A DNA stretch of 41,380 bases from an uncultured Acetatifactor sp. (GCA_934394515.1 CAKRRU010000007.1:1-41380), one strand, 5' to 3'; counted from the first letter of the stretch, positions 33,863 through 41,380 are shown. Notes: a model not told the origin generated them from the letters alone. Numbers and translations: made by a program.

Positions 33863-34309
33863 TTAATCACCTAATATAATACGGATCAAGTGTTTATCCA
33901 GCATCAGTGTCCTGTTCCAGGGATTCAGGATCACGCCCTCGATGCCGTCTACCGTCAGCGCCATGCGGAACAATTGCTCGATATCCGTGAGGAATGTGGA
34001 CATCACGCTTCCGCTGCCTTTCAGTTCTTCCTCAAAACCGGTAAAAGCTGACCACCATTTTTTCCCGTCTGAGGTCTGCACTGCCTGCAACCGCATAGCT
34101 GTCCCGGCGGCCTGTGTCAAAGCTTCCTTCACATCTGCGGAAGGCGGCTCCACCGCTACGATCAGCTGCCCCTGCTCCCGCATACGCCTGCGTACCTGCG
34201 TCAGTGCATGCGCCAAAAGCTCCTCCGTCGGTTCCTGCTGCAGCGCGGCGATTGCTTCCTCTATCTTCTCGTTTCCCTGCAGACCTTTGTCTTTCTTTTC
34301 TTCCATCAT
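33863..34309 (-). CDS. SseB N-terminal-domain protein
   Basis: 148 residues. After a charged N-terminus the domain runs from EEAIAALQQEPTEELLAHAL through WWSAFTGFEEEL to DGIEGVILNPWNRTLMLDK, the pattern of the SseB N-terminal domain (a small alpha/beta module with conserved TxxEEL and GIxLNPW features). Such proteins are common in Firmicutes and actinomycetes and usually have no known role; the enteric SseB rhodanese/serine-sensitivity namesake is unrelated in function. ATG 34309 follows GGAG by 5 nt. A TATAAT (34351-34346) lies 36 bp upstream. First gene before the membrane protein gene. Confidence 0.8.
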   Translation of the reverse strand: MMEEKKDKGLQGNEKIEEAIAALQQEPTEELLAHALTQVRRRMREQGQLIVAVEPPSADVKEALTQAAGTAMRLQAVQTSDGKKWWSAFTGFEEELKGSGSVMSTFLTDIEQLFRMALTVDGIEGVILNPWNRTLMLDKHLIRIILGD

Positions 34310-34603
34310 CGTTTCTCCGTTTTTCAAATTTCTACTTTATGTTTTATTATAAGATGATGTCGGGGCAAAAGTCCCCCGACTTTGATGCCTACGGATTGTT
34401 CCGTGCTACGCACTCCCACAATCCTACCCAATATTCGCATATCGCGGGATTATCATCCCACTATACTTCGTATCTATTTCTAAAAGAGTATTTTATATTG
34501 TGATATTTTCGTAAAAACACTTCCATACTATTTATATCATTTCACTATTTCATTTACAATCAAAGTTTTCAAATTGCAGTTTTTAAATTGACCGCCCTTT
34601 TCC
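34310..34603. other. Structured spacer between divergent SseB and HAD genes
   Basis: No gene. Minus-strand TATAAT at 34351-34346 is the likely SseB-gene -10. Three hairpins follow: GTCGGGG/CCCCGAC (34359-34365, 34374-34380); GGATTGT/ACAATCC (34393-34399, 34418-34424) enclosing GTGC/GCAC; and GGGAT/ATCCC (34446-34450, 34455-34459). The last is preceded by CATATCGCGG, also found at 36059-36068 inside the hairpin element behind gatB, so both may belong to one family of palindromic repeats. Confidence 0.5.
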
Positions 34604-34632
34604 TTGACACACCGGGGATTGATTGCTAACAT
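34604..34632 (+). promoter_or_regulatory. Promoter of the HAD phosphatase gene
   Basis: TTGACA (34604-34609) and TAACAT (34627-34632) with 17-nt spacing; leader about 30 nt. Confidence 0.65.
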
Positions 34633-34666
34633 GAGTCTGAGCATCATGCTTAGAAATGAGGAGATT

Positions 34667-35533
34667 ATGAACACATTTGACCCGAAAAATATTTTCAATG
34701 ACAAAGAGAAATTATCCCGTTTGAAAAATAAGAAGCTTTTTCTGTTTGATATCGACGGTACGATTGCCGTCGGTGATACTTTATATGATGGCAGTGCCGA
34801 TCTGATCCGCTATATCAACGATATCGGTGGCAAGGCTTATTACATCACCAACAATTCTACCAAAAGCGGACTGGATTATGTGAAAAAATTTAAAGAGGCC
34901 TTTCATTTAGACAGCACCGAGGATCAGTTCATCACCTCCGGCTATATGACGCTGCGTTTTCTGAAAGAGCACTATGTGGATAAAAAGATTTTTGTACTGG
35001 GAACCGCGTCCTTCGTTGCGGAGCTTCGTAAAAACAGTCTTCACGTCACGGAAGTCTGTGAAGATGAGACCGCCTGTGTGGTCGTTGCCTATGACAGTGA
35101 ATTAAATTATGCAAAGCTGACAGAGGTCTGCAAGGTTTTATTCACGCAGGATGTCCCTTTTTACGGCACCAATCCGGATCTGCGGTGTCCCCTTGATTTC
35201 GGCTTTATTCCCGATTGCGGTGCCATCTGTGACATGATCACCGCCACCACTGACAAAAAGCCTGTCTACCTGGGCAAACCAAGCAAAGAAGTGGTGAACC
35301 TCTGCCTGAATGTCTCCGGTTTTACCCTGGAAGAAACCCTCGTCGTAGGCGACCGCCTGTATACCGACATTGCCTGCGGCATCAATGGCGGCGTGGACAC
35401 CTGCGTTCTCTTCACCGGCGAAGCGCAAAAAGAGGATATCCTGACCCCCGAAGGAGAGCCGAATACCCCCTACCTGCCGGACTATGCATTTGAAAATGTG
35501 CAGGAACTGCTAAAGGCCTGCTTAGCTAAATAG
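34667..35533 (+). CDS. HAD-superfamily subclass IIA phosphatase (NagD-like)
   Basis: 288 residues. Motif I FDIDGT (Asp28, Asp30), motif II ITNNSTKS, the conserved Lys in YLGKPSKE and motif III VVGDRLYTDIACG occur in order, with the large C2 cap of subclass IIA between II and III. These enzymes dephosphorylate small phosphates (nucleotides, glycolytic side products, p-nitrophenyl phosphate in vitro); the natural substrate cannot be read from sequence. Start ATG 34667 has GAGG 5 nt upstream and fits the promoter; ATGs upstream (34631, 34646) would be too close to or within the promoter. Monocistronic, with a 16-bp-stem terminator. Confidence 0.92.
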   Translation: MNTFDPKNIFNDKEKLSRLKNKKLFLFDIDGTIAVGDTLYDGSADLIRYINDIGGKAYYITNNSTKSGLDYVKKFKEAFHLDSTEDQFITSGYMTLRFLKEHYVDKKIFVLGTASFVAELRKNSLHVTEVCEDETACVVVAYDSELNYAKLTEVCKVLFTQDVPFYGTNPDLRCPLDFGFIPDCGAICDMITATTDKKPVYLGKPSKEVVNLCLNVSGFTLEETLVVGDRLYTDIACGINGGVDTCVLFTGEAQKEDILTPEGEPNTPYLPDYAFENVQELLKACLAK

Positions 35534-35599
35534 CAAGTTACGCGAAACAGCCCCGCAGCCCTCTTTCTATTGCTTTGGTGGAAATCGCATCAAAATAGC

Positions 35600-35648
35600 A
35601 AAATCCGTACAAAAAAACTTCTAAATCAGATATTTTTGTACGGATTTT
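35600..35648 (+). terminator. Long-stem terminator after the HAD gene
   Basis: AAAATCCGTACAAAAA (35600-35615) pairs perfectly with TTTTTGTACGGATTTT (35633-35648), loop 17 nt, then ATGATTTTT. The A/T-rich stem ends resemble an intrinsic terminator usable in both directions. Confidence 0.75.
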
Positions 35649-36001
35649 ATGATTTTTCCCATTTTAGCGAAAATAAGCTCTTATAAAATCCCCAAATCCC
35701 TTGTTTTTGTATTTTTTTTGCAAAAAATAACGATTTTAATACAAAACAAAAAAGCTTGCATCTTTTTCACCAAAGTCAATCAAAGCACACTTATCCCTAA
35801 TTCTACTAAAGCATGCGAAAAAGCTGGAAAAAGTAAAATTTCCGTCTTGGAAACACATTATTTTTTACTATAAATGCATCAAAAGATCTATTACGTAAAA
35901 AAGCGCTTCCTGAGAAGCCTATTTTTTACTATTTTGACTATATTGAGGCTTTTTTCAAAAATCAGTAGTCCCAATGTGGGCTGCTGAGATTCGTCATATC
36001 C
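35649..36001. other. AT-rich non-coding stretch with several hairpins
   Basis: A 74-codon plus frame here (35649-35873) has no ribosome site and no recognisable protein. Besides the hairpin pair at 35895-35951, CAGTAG-CCC (35963-35972) pairs with GGGCTGCTG (35978-35986) with one bulge. Confidence 0.5.
35895..35951. terminator. Overlapping alternative hairpins, terminator-like on both strands
   Basis: Form A: GTAAAAAA/TTTTTTAC (35895-35902, 35922-35929) with inner GCTTC/GAAGC (35905-35909, 35914-35918). Form B: AAGCCT (35915-35920) with AGGCTT (35946-35951) followed by TTTT. A and B share bases and exclude each other, like an attenuator. On the minus strand the inner stem is followed by GCTTTTTTAC, a good terminator. 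Confidence 0.5.
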
Positions 36002-36158
36002 GCAATGAGCCACGCTATTCATAAGATTGCCAGCCCCAAAAAGCTGCCAATCTTATTTCATATCGCGGCGTTCGCCGCATCATGGCAAAAATAAAAACCG
36101 TGATTTGTGAGCAAGCTCCCAATCACGGTTCTTATTTTGCCTATGCGCGGCTCATTGC
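36002..36158. repeat. Nested multi-hairpin (cloverleaf-like) intergenic element
   Basis: GCAATGAGCC (36002-36011) and GGCTCATTGC (36149-36158) form an outer stem, prolonged by CGC/GCG. Inside are three separate hairpins: ATAAGATTG/CAATCTTAT (36021-36029, 36048-36056) with inner CAGC/GCTG; GCGGC/GCCGC (36065-36069, 36074-36078); and a long one at 36084-36141. Every arm is internally complementary, so the whole could fold as a four-way junction or behave as a small inverted-repeat mobile element. Confidence 0.6.
36084..36141 (-). terminator. Terminator of the gat operon
   Basis: AACCGTGATT (36096-36105) pairs with AATCACGGTT (36121-36130) and the stem continues on both sides to GGC/GCC (36084-36086, 36139-36141), about 20 bp with small irregularities. 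On the minus strand the stem ends in TTTTTATTTTTG, 35-80 bp after the gatB stop. Confidence 0.75.
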
Positions 36159-36174
36159 TCGCATAACTTTCAAT

Positions 36175-37620
36175 TTACAACAGTTCTTTCAGCATCTTGT
36201 TGACGCTGGCAGGATCCGCCTTGCCCTTCATGGCTTTCATGGTCTGGCCTACGAGGAAGCCGATGGCTTTTTCTTTGCCGCTGTGGTAGTCTTCCACAGA
36301 CTGGGGATTGGCTGCAATGACTTCCTCCACGACCTTTCGCAGAGCACCTTCATCATTGACTGTCTTTAATCCCTTCTCTTCCACATACTGCCCGGGATCG
36401 ATATCTTCCTCGAACATCACCTGGAATACCTCTTTTGCCACGGAAGAATTGATTACTTTTCCGTCCACCAGAGCGATCAGCTTACTCAAATGTTCCGGAG
36501 AAAACCGGATATCTTCCGGCTCCATATCCTTTTCTTTCAACAGGCGCATGGTCTCCACCATCAGCCAGTTGGATACTTTCTTGGGCTGGCTTCCCAGTGC
36601 TACACAAGCCTCGAAGATATCTGCCAGATGCTTGGATCCGGTGATGATCTCGATGTCGTACTCCGGAATATCATATGCTTCCTTGTAACGCTTCATCTTC
36701 TCAGTACGGAACTCCGGCTGCTTTGCACGAATGCTTTCCAGCCACTCATCACTGATGTAGACAGGTACCAGATCGGGATCCGGGAAATATCTGTAATCCT
36801 GGGCATCCTCCTTGGAACGCATCGCATAGGAATATTCCTTGTTATCATCCCAGCGTCTGGTCTCCTGAATGACCTCTTTACCGGTCTCCAGCAGATCGAT
36901 CTGTCTCTCTCGTTCGCCCTGAATCGCACGGGCAATTGCCTTGAAGGAATTCAGGTTCTTCATCTCGGTACGGGTTCCGAACTTTTCCGCACCCACTTCC
37001 CGTACAGACAGGTTCACATCCGCACGCATGGATCCCTCCTGAAGTTTACAATCGGAGGCTCCCAGATACTGAATGATCAGGCGGAGTTTTTCCAGATAAG
37101 CGATTACTTCGTCCGCACTGCGCATATCCGGCTCAGACACGATCTCGATCAGCGGTACGCCGGAACGGTTGTAATCTACCAGTGTGCAGTCTTCCCAGTC
37201 ATCATGTACCAGCTTTCCGGCATCTTCCTCCATGTGGATCTCGTGGATGCCTACCTGCTTTGTATAGGAACTGCCATCCTCACCGCTTACCTCGATCTCT
37301 ACCGAACCGTTTCGGCAGATTGGCAGGTACAGCTGGGAAATCTGATAGTTCTGAGGGTTATCCGGGTAGAAATAGTTCTTTCTGTCAAATTTACAATACT
37401 GTGTAATATTACAGTTGGTCGCAAGTCCCACTGCCACCGCATATTCCACGACCTGTTTGTTCAACACCGGAAGCGATCCCGGCATACCGGTACATACCGG
37501 ACAGGTGTGGGTATTGGGTCTGCCGCCGAACGCGGTGGAACAGCCGCAGAATATTTTCGTCTTTGTGGCAAGCTCTACATGAACTTCCAGACCGATCACT
37601 GTTTCATATTGTTTTGCCAT
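36175..37620 (-). CDS. gatB: Asp/Glu-tRNA(Asn/Gln) amidotransferase subunit B
   Basis: 481 residues. GatB binds the misacylated tRNA and activates its side chain with ATP. Present: ETVIGLEVHVEL at the start, zinc-site cysteines 25, 27, 40 and 43 (CGC...CPVC), KNYFYPDNPQNYQISQ, the tRNA-facing helical domain and the C-terminal YqeY-like tail ending KADPASVNKMLKELL. I chose ATG 37620 (AAAGG 8 nt upstream) over ATG 37659. Third gene of gatC-gatA-gatB on this strand; a 199-bp spacer with short direct repeats separates it from gatA. Confidence 0.97.
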   Translation of the reverse strand: MAKQYETVIGLEVHVELATKTKIFCGCSTAFGGRPNTHTCPVCTGMPGSLPVLNKQVVEYAVAVGLATNCNITQYCKFDRKNYFYPDNPQNYQISQLYLPICRNGSVEIEVSGEDGSSYTKQVGIHEIHMEEDAGKLVHDDWEDCTLVDYNRSGVPLIEIVSEPDMRSADEVIAYLEKLRLIIQYLGASDCKLQEGSMRADVNLSVREVGAEKFGTRTEMKNLNSFKAIARAIQGERERQIDLLETGKEVIQETRRWDDNKEYSYAMRSKEDAQDYRYFPDPDLVPVYISDEWLESIRAKQPEFRTEKMKRYKEAYDIPEYDIEIITGSKHLADIFEACVALGSQPKKVSNWLMVETMRLLKEKDMEPEDIRFSPEHLSKLIALVDGKVINSSVAKEVFQVMFEEDIDPGQYVEEKGLKTVNDEGALRKVVEEVIAANPQSVEDYHSGKEKAIGFLVGQTMKAMKGKADPASVNKMLKELL

Positions 37621-37677
37621 AGTAAATACCTTTCCGTAGCTCACATTACTCATACGCATTGCTTTGTTCTATTATGC

Positions 37678-37745
37678 GAATTCACTGCTCAGTTTCATCG
37701 CTGTGATTCATTGCTTAGCTTCTTTATCCGAATCCACTGCTCATG
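37678..37745. repeat. Three imperfect direct repeats between gatA and gatB
   Basis: GAATTCACTGCTCAG (37678), GATTCATTGCTTAG (37705) and GAATCCACTGCTCATG (37730) recur at 27 and 25 bp. The remainder of the 199-bp spacer has no gene. A CGCAT/ATGCG pair lies next to the first repeat (37655-37679). Confidence 0.5.
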
Positions 37746-37819
37746 CTGTATTTTTCATGTTTCTTTACTTATAATGCATTCCTTATATCCCATACCTAAT
37801 GCTTCGCCAAAACCTTATT

Positions 37820-39262
37820 CTATTTCGTTTTAGCACTCTGCTCATAGGTGTACGCTGCGCGGATCAGCTTCTTCTCCTGGAAGCAGTCCCCGATCAACTG
37901 CATGCCGATCGGCAGTCCGTTAGCATCCGTGCCGCAGGGGACACTGATACCGGGCAATCCGGCCAGATTGATGGAGATGGTATAGATATCTCCCAGATAC
38001 ATCTTGATCGGATCCGACAGGCTGCTGCCAAGCTTCGGTGCCGTGGTAGGTGACACAGGTCCCAGAATCACATCATATTTTGCAAAAGCTTCGTCAAACG
38101 CCTTCTTGATCAGGGCTTTCACACGCAGTGCCTTCAGGTAATATGCATCATAATATCCGGAGCTTAACACGAAGGATCCCAGCATGATACGACGTTTTAC
38201 CTCGGGACCGAATCCCTGGGAACGGCTTCGCTTGTACATGGTATGCAGATCCTCCGCATCCTCCGCGCGGTAACCGTATTTTACGCCGTCGAAACGTTCC
38301 AGATTAGAACTTGCTTCCGCTGCCGCAATGGTATAGTAAGTGGGAATCGCATAATCTACCAGGCTTAAGTCAAATTCTTCCACCTCTGCGCCCTGCGCTT
38401 TCAATACTTCCGCTGCTGCCAATACGGCATCTTTTACTTCCGGATCCAGTCCCTCTCCGAAATAATCTCTGGGGATTCCGATCTTCATTCCTTTGACGTC
38501 TGCTACCAGTGCAGCGGTAAAATCCGTATCCTTACGATCCATGGAAGTGGAATCCTTCAGATCATGAGAAGTGATTGCCTCCAATACCGTGGCACAATCC
38601 GTTACATCTTTTGTCAAAGGTCCGATCTGATCCAGGGAAGATCCGTATGCGATCAGTCCGTATCGGGATACCGTTCCGTAGGTGGGTTTCATACCTACCA
38701 CGCCGCAATAGGAAGCCGGCTGTCTGATGGATCCGCCGGTATCGGAACCAAGCGCTGCGAAACATTCTTCCGCTGCCACAGCCGCTGCAGACCCACCGGA
38801 AGAACCGCCGGGAACATGCTCCGGATTCCTTGGATTTTTCGTCACGCCATAGTAGGAAGTCTCTGTGGTACTTCCCATGGCGAACTCGTCCATATTCGTC
38901 TTGCCTAAGATGACAGCTCCCACTTTTTCCAGATTCAGCACGGCTTCCGCACTGAACGTAGAAACAAAGTTTTCCAATATTTTGGAAGAGCAGGTCGTCA
39001 GCGTCCCTTCCGTGCACATATTGTCTTTGATGGCAAACGGAACACCTGCCAGAGGTCCGGTCAGTTCTCCGGTCTCGATCTTTTTCTGCACTTCTTCCGC
39101 CTGCTTTAACGCCTTTTCCCGTTCTATTGTCACATAGCAGTGAAACTTATCTTCCACCGCCTCTATTTTGTCCAGGACGGCCTGTGTGGCTTCTACCGCT
39201 GTGGTCTTGCCTTCCCGGATCGCTTTTGCCAGCTCTACAGCTGTCAGGGATAAAATATCCAT
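37820..39262 (-). CDS. gatA: Asp/Glu-tRNA(Asn/Gln) amidotransferase subunit A
   Basis: 480 residues. Amidase-signature subunit that releases ammonia from glutamine. With the start at ATG 39262 the triad falls at Lys79 (FAIKDN), Ser154 (GGSSGGS, cis-Ser) and Ser178 (SDTGGSIR), the same numbers as in well-studied GatA proteins, which supports this start; GAGGAG is 7 nt upstream. All Gln-binding segments look intact. It follows gatC by 39 bp. That junction carries a large inverted repeat over the gatC stop codon. Confidence 0.98.
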   Translation of the reverse strand: MDILSLTAVELAKAIREGKTTAVEATQAVLDKIEAVEDKFHCYVTIEREKALKQAEEVQKKIETGELTGPLAGVPFAIKDNMCTEGTLTTCSSKILENFVSTFSAEAVLNLEKVGAVILGKTNMDEFAMGSTTETSYYGVTKNPRNPEHVPGGSSGGSAAAVAAEECFAALGSDTGGSIRQPASYCGVVGMKPTYGTVSRYGLIAYGSSLDQIGPLTKDVTDCATVLEAITSHDLKDSTSMDRKDTDFTAALVADVKGMKIGIPRDYFGEGLDPEVKDAVLAAAEVLKAQGAEVEEFDLSLVDYAIPTYYTIAAAEASSNLERFDGVKYGYRAEDAEDLHTMYKRSRSQGFGPEVKRRIMLGSFVLSSGYYDAYYLKALRVKALIKKAFDEAFAKYDVILGPVSPTTAPKLGSSLSDPIKMYLGDIYTISINLAGLPGISVPCGTDANGLPIGMQLIGDCFQEKKLIRAAYTYEQSAKTK

Positions 39263-39288
39263 ACTCGTTCTCCTCAATCAAATGTCAG

Positions 39289-39316
39289 AAGACTTTTGAC
39301 TTTAGTCAAAAGTCTT
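39289..39316. repeat. 28-bp inverted repeat across the gatC stop codon
   Basis: AAGACTTTTGACT (39289-39301) and AGTCAAAAGTCTT (39304-39316) are perfect complements with only TT between them. The gatC stop codon (39302-39304) lies at the tip and the gatA ribosome site about 20 nt beyond, so folding could couple or process the gatC-gatA transcript. Confidence 0.6.
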
Positions 39317-39595
39317 TGGTACCACGAACATGTTGTCCTTCTCGCCGGGGGCATTGGCCAGAGTCTGTTCGCTCTCGTCTCCGTTGGTCACCACATCTTC
39401 ACGGAAGACATTCTGTACCGGGAATACATGGGACATGGGTTCGACTCCCGTCGTGTCCAGTTCACTCAATTTGTCGATATAGTCCAGCATTCTGCCCATA
39501 TCCTTTTTCGCTGCTTCCTTCTCCTCACCGGAGAGCTCCAGTTTCGCCAGAATGCCGACATATTCTATGGTCTCGTCACTAATTACATTTGCCAT
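39302..39595 (-). CDS. gatC: Asp/Glu-tRNA(Asn/Gln) amidotransferase subunit C
   Basis: 97 residues, normal size. GatC wraps around GatA and stabilises its contact with GatB. Typical features: [18 protein letters not shown] at the start, [20 protein letters not shown] in the middle and the C-terminal [19 protein letters not shown] belt. ATG 39595 has GAGG 6 nt upstream. It is the first gene after aspS, from which a 171-bp spacer with a conserved leader separates it. Confidence 0.95.
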   Translation of the reverse strand: MANVISDETIEYVGILAKLELSGEEKEAAKKDMGRMLDYIDKLSELDTTGVEPMSHVFPVQNVFREDVVTNGDESEQTLANAPGEKDNMFVVPKTFD

Positions 39596-39677
39596 AATAA
39601 TCCTCATTTCTACGCACGACTTTTACTCATAACAAGTTTGTGTCAAGTGTTCGCAGGCACAAATCTCGCGTGTGAAT
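39596..39677 (-). promoter_or_regulatory. Conserved leader element, copy 2 (before gatC)
   Basis: Sister of the element at 33684-33767. Pairing arms: TTTGTG with CACAAA (39663-39658 and 39642-39637), where copy 1 has TTTGTA with TACAAA, a compensated base-pair change; and TTCACA with TGCGAA (39676-39671 and 39655-39650, one mismatch). The shared ATGAGGATT ribosome-site segment directly precedes both start codons. Confidence 0.5.
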
Positions 39678-39681
39678 CCCC

Positions 39682-39698
39682 GGATGCATTGTGCATCC
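39682..39698. other. Short hairpin between aspS and gatC
   Basis: GGATGCA (39682-39688) and TGCATCC (39692-39698) with a 3-nt loop. No T tract, so probably not a terminator; read-through from aspS into gatC remains possible. Confidence 0.5.
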
Positions 39699-39766
39699 AC
39701 AGATCACACCACAAAACAACCGATCCATATAGCTGATCAAAATTTAATATCAGGTCAATTTTCGCA

Positions 39767-41380
39767 CTACTCTCTCACCTTAATATGCACCTCACGCAGC
39801 TGCTGCTCCGTCACCTCTCCGGGGGCACCGCACATCAGATCCTGTGCATTGCCGTTCATCGGGAAGGCAATGACTTCACGGATGTTCTCCTCGTTTCTAA
39901 GCAGCATGATCATACGGTCTACGCCGGGAGCCATTCCCGCATGAGGAGGTGCTCCGAACTGGAATGCCTGATACAGTGCTCCGAACTTGGTCTTCAGCGT
40001 CTCTTCATCGTAACCGACAATCGCAAAGGCTTTCTTCATGATCTCGATATCATGGTTACGTACCGCACCGGAGGACAGCTCCACACCGTTGCAGACGATG
40101 TCATACTGGTATGCCAGAATATCCAACGGATCCATGGTGTTCAGCGCTTCCAGACCGCCCTGCGGCATGGAGAACGGGTTGTGCGTGAAGCCGATCTGCT
40201 TCGTCTCGGGATCCAGTTCAAACATCGGGAAATCGTTCACATAGCAGAAACGGTAAGCATCCTTTTCGATCAGATCCAGCTTTTCGCCCAACTCGGTGCG
40301 AATATGTCCTGCATAATAATTTGCCTTATCCTCTTTGTCTGCAATGAAGAAAATCGTATCTCCGGCAGTCAGACCGGCAAGCTCAGCCAGTTCACCCTTC
40401 ATATCTTCGGGAATAAATTTATCAATGGGTCCCTTGTAGCTCATATCCTCAGCCACTTCCAGGTAACCAAGTCCACCCATTCCGAGGGATGTAGCAAAGC
40501 TTAACAGCTTTTCATGGAAGCCCTTGGACATCTCTGCGTGTACCTTGATGGCACGGACGGTTCTGCCCAGGAACGGTTTGAACGTACATCTCTGGAAAAA
40601 CTCCGTCACATCCATGATACGTAAAGGGTTTCTGAGATCCGGCTTGTCACAGCCGAACTCCAACATTGCCTGCTTGTAGCTGATGATGGGAAACGGTGTC
40701 TCAGTGATCTTGCTGCCTTCGGGAGCAAATTTCACGAAAGTGTCATGCAGAACTTCCTCGCCTACCTTGAAGACATCTTCCTGGGTCACGAAGCTCATCT
40801 CGAAATCCAGCTGATAGAACTCTCCGGGAGATCTGTCGGCTCTGGCATCCTCGTCACGGAAGCAGGGCGCGATCTGGAAATATTTATCAAATCCGGAAGC
40901 CATGAGCAGCTGCTTATACTGTTGCGGTGCCTGGGGCAGCGCATAGAATTTTCCTTTGAATTTTCTGGAGGGAACGATATAGTCTCTGGCACCTTCGGGA
41001 GAAGAAGCACACAGGATCGGGGTCTGGATCTCTAAGAATCCCATGTCTGTCATCTTCTGGCGCAGATAAGTGATGACCTTGGAACGAAATACAATGTTGT
41101 CTTTTACTTTTGCATTTCTGAGGTCGAGATAACGATATTTTAATCTCACATCTTCCCGGATCTCTTTGGATGTCTGGATCTCGAAAGGAAGCTGCTTATA
41201 TACTCTTCCGAGCACATCGATTTTCTGGGCTTCCAGTTCAATCGTGCCGGAAGGAATCTTCGGGTTGTAGGTCTCTTCGTCTCTGTGTTCCATGAGACCG
41301 GTAATGGACAGGCACATTTCCTTGGTGATGCCCTTTAAAAGCTCCGGCTTACGGATGACCACCTGTAATACACCGTACAT
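39767..41380 (-). CDS. aspS: Aspartyl-tRNA synthetase, bacterial type (5' end outside window)
   Basis: 537 residues of an expected about 590-600; roughly the first 50, including most of the anticodon-binding OB domain, lie beyond the window edge, so the ATG at 41380 is not the start. Class-II motifs: motif 1 around FLEIQTPILCASSPEGARD, motif 2 FRDEDARADRSPGEFYQLD, motif 3 GMAPGVDRMIMLL. The bacterial GAD insertion occupies the middle (about 235-370 of the visible part). Sitting directly ahead of gatCAB, the enzyme may be of the non-discriminating kind that also charges tRNA(Asn) with Asp, to be amidated by GatCAB; this is inference from gene order and needs residue-level comparison. Confidence 0.96.
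   Translation of the reverse strand: MYGVLQVVIRKPELLKGITKEMCLSITGLMEHRDEETYNPKIPSGTIELEAQKIDVLGRVYKQLPFEIQTSKEIREDVRLKYRYLDLRNAKVKDNIVFRSKVITYLRQKMTDMGFLEIQTPILCASSPEGARDYIVPSRKFKGKFYALPQAPQQYKQLLMASGFDKYFQIAPCFRDEDARADRSPGEFYQLDFEMSFVTQEDVFKVGEEVLHDTFVKFAPEGSKITETPFPIISYKQAMLEFGCDKPDLRNPLRIMDVTEFFQRCTFKPFLGRTVRAIKVHAEMSKGFHEKLLSFATSLGMGGLGYLEVAEDMSYKGPIDKFIPEDMKGELAELAGLTAGDTIFFIADKEDKANYYAGHIRTELGEKLDLIEKDAYRFCYVNDFPMFELDPETKQIGFTHNPFSMPQGGLEALNTMDPLDILAYQYDIVCNGVELSSGAVRNHDIEIMKKAFAIVGYDEETLKTKFGALYQAFQFGAPPHAGMAPGVDRMIMLLRNEENIREVIAFPMNGNAQDLMCGAPGEVTEQQLREVHIKVRE

Noticed and set aside
35649..35873. 74-codon plus-strand frame
   Set aside because: AT-driven Lys/Phe/Ile-rich sequence, no ribosome site, lies right after a terminator.
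37678..37745. Direct repeats as a CRISPR array
   Set aside because: Repeats are short (14-16 bp), imperfect, spacers about 10 bp, no cas genes.
36490..37833. Long plus-strand frame of 447 codons opposite gatB
   Set aside because: It lies almost wholly antisense to gatB, encodes no recognisable domain and has no ribosome site; gatB is certain.

Overview
The window reads as chromosome of a Gram-positive anaerobe of the Clostridia, most likely a gut Lachnospiraceae. This is an inference from gene content: HAAS/DUF4097 envelope genes, AddAB instead of RecBCD, a TIGR03915/TIGR03916 pair, GatCAB beside aspS, an ECF transporter subunit, strong AGGAGG-type ribosome sites and sigma-A promoters. No rRNA, tRNA, CRISPR array or intact insertion sequence was seen.

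Layout. 1-1.9 kb: ECF S-component overlapping a pyridoxal-kinase-type gene (B6 salvage), then the tail of an Rpn-type nuclease. 2.2-5.6 kb (minus): DUF4097 and HAAS envelope genes with a clear promoter, a 28-codon stump of an MGDG-synthase-like glycosyltransferase, and a GH13 glycosidase. 5.6-6.0 kb: non-coding stretch with DnaA-box-like sites and a dyad. 6.0-11.5 kb (minus): Cas4-like nuclease/DinG helicase fusion, an HPr-like protein without the phosphorylatable His, and the DUF4130/radical-SAM DNA repair pair behind a promoter carrying two LexA-type boxes. 11.9-19.8 kb: asnA, a membrane glycosyltransferase-like protein plus acyltransferase, a chemoreceptor and a carbamate kinase.

19.9-24.1 kb: a DnaJ-domain protein, then an AT-rich accessory patch with a HEPN-type protein, an AAA/DUF4143 ATPase and several gene relics (aroB N- and C-terminal pieces, a possible IS66 end, a possible LMW-phosphatase start). 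24.2-33 kb: addA, addB and exonuclease III. 33-34.3 kb: a small membrane protein and an SseB-domain protein. 34.7-35.5 kb: a HAD-IIA phosphatase, followed by 640 bp of hairpin-rich non-coding DNA. 36.2-41.4 kb: aspS (cut by the window edge), gatC, gatA, gatB, transcribed in that order on the minus strand.

Working together: aspS-gatCAB suggests tRNA-dependent amidation next to free-asparagine synthesis by AsnA; AddAB, ExoIII, the DinG-type helicase and the radical-SAM pair make the window rich in DNA repair. The least explained signals are the SOS-type control of the radical-SAM pair, a roughly 80-nt leader shared by gatC and an unrelated membrane protein gene with pseudoknot-like pairing, and a nested multi-hairpin element behind gatB.
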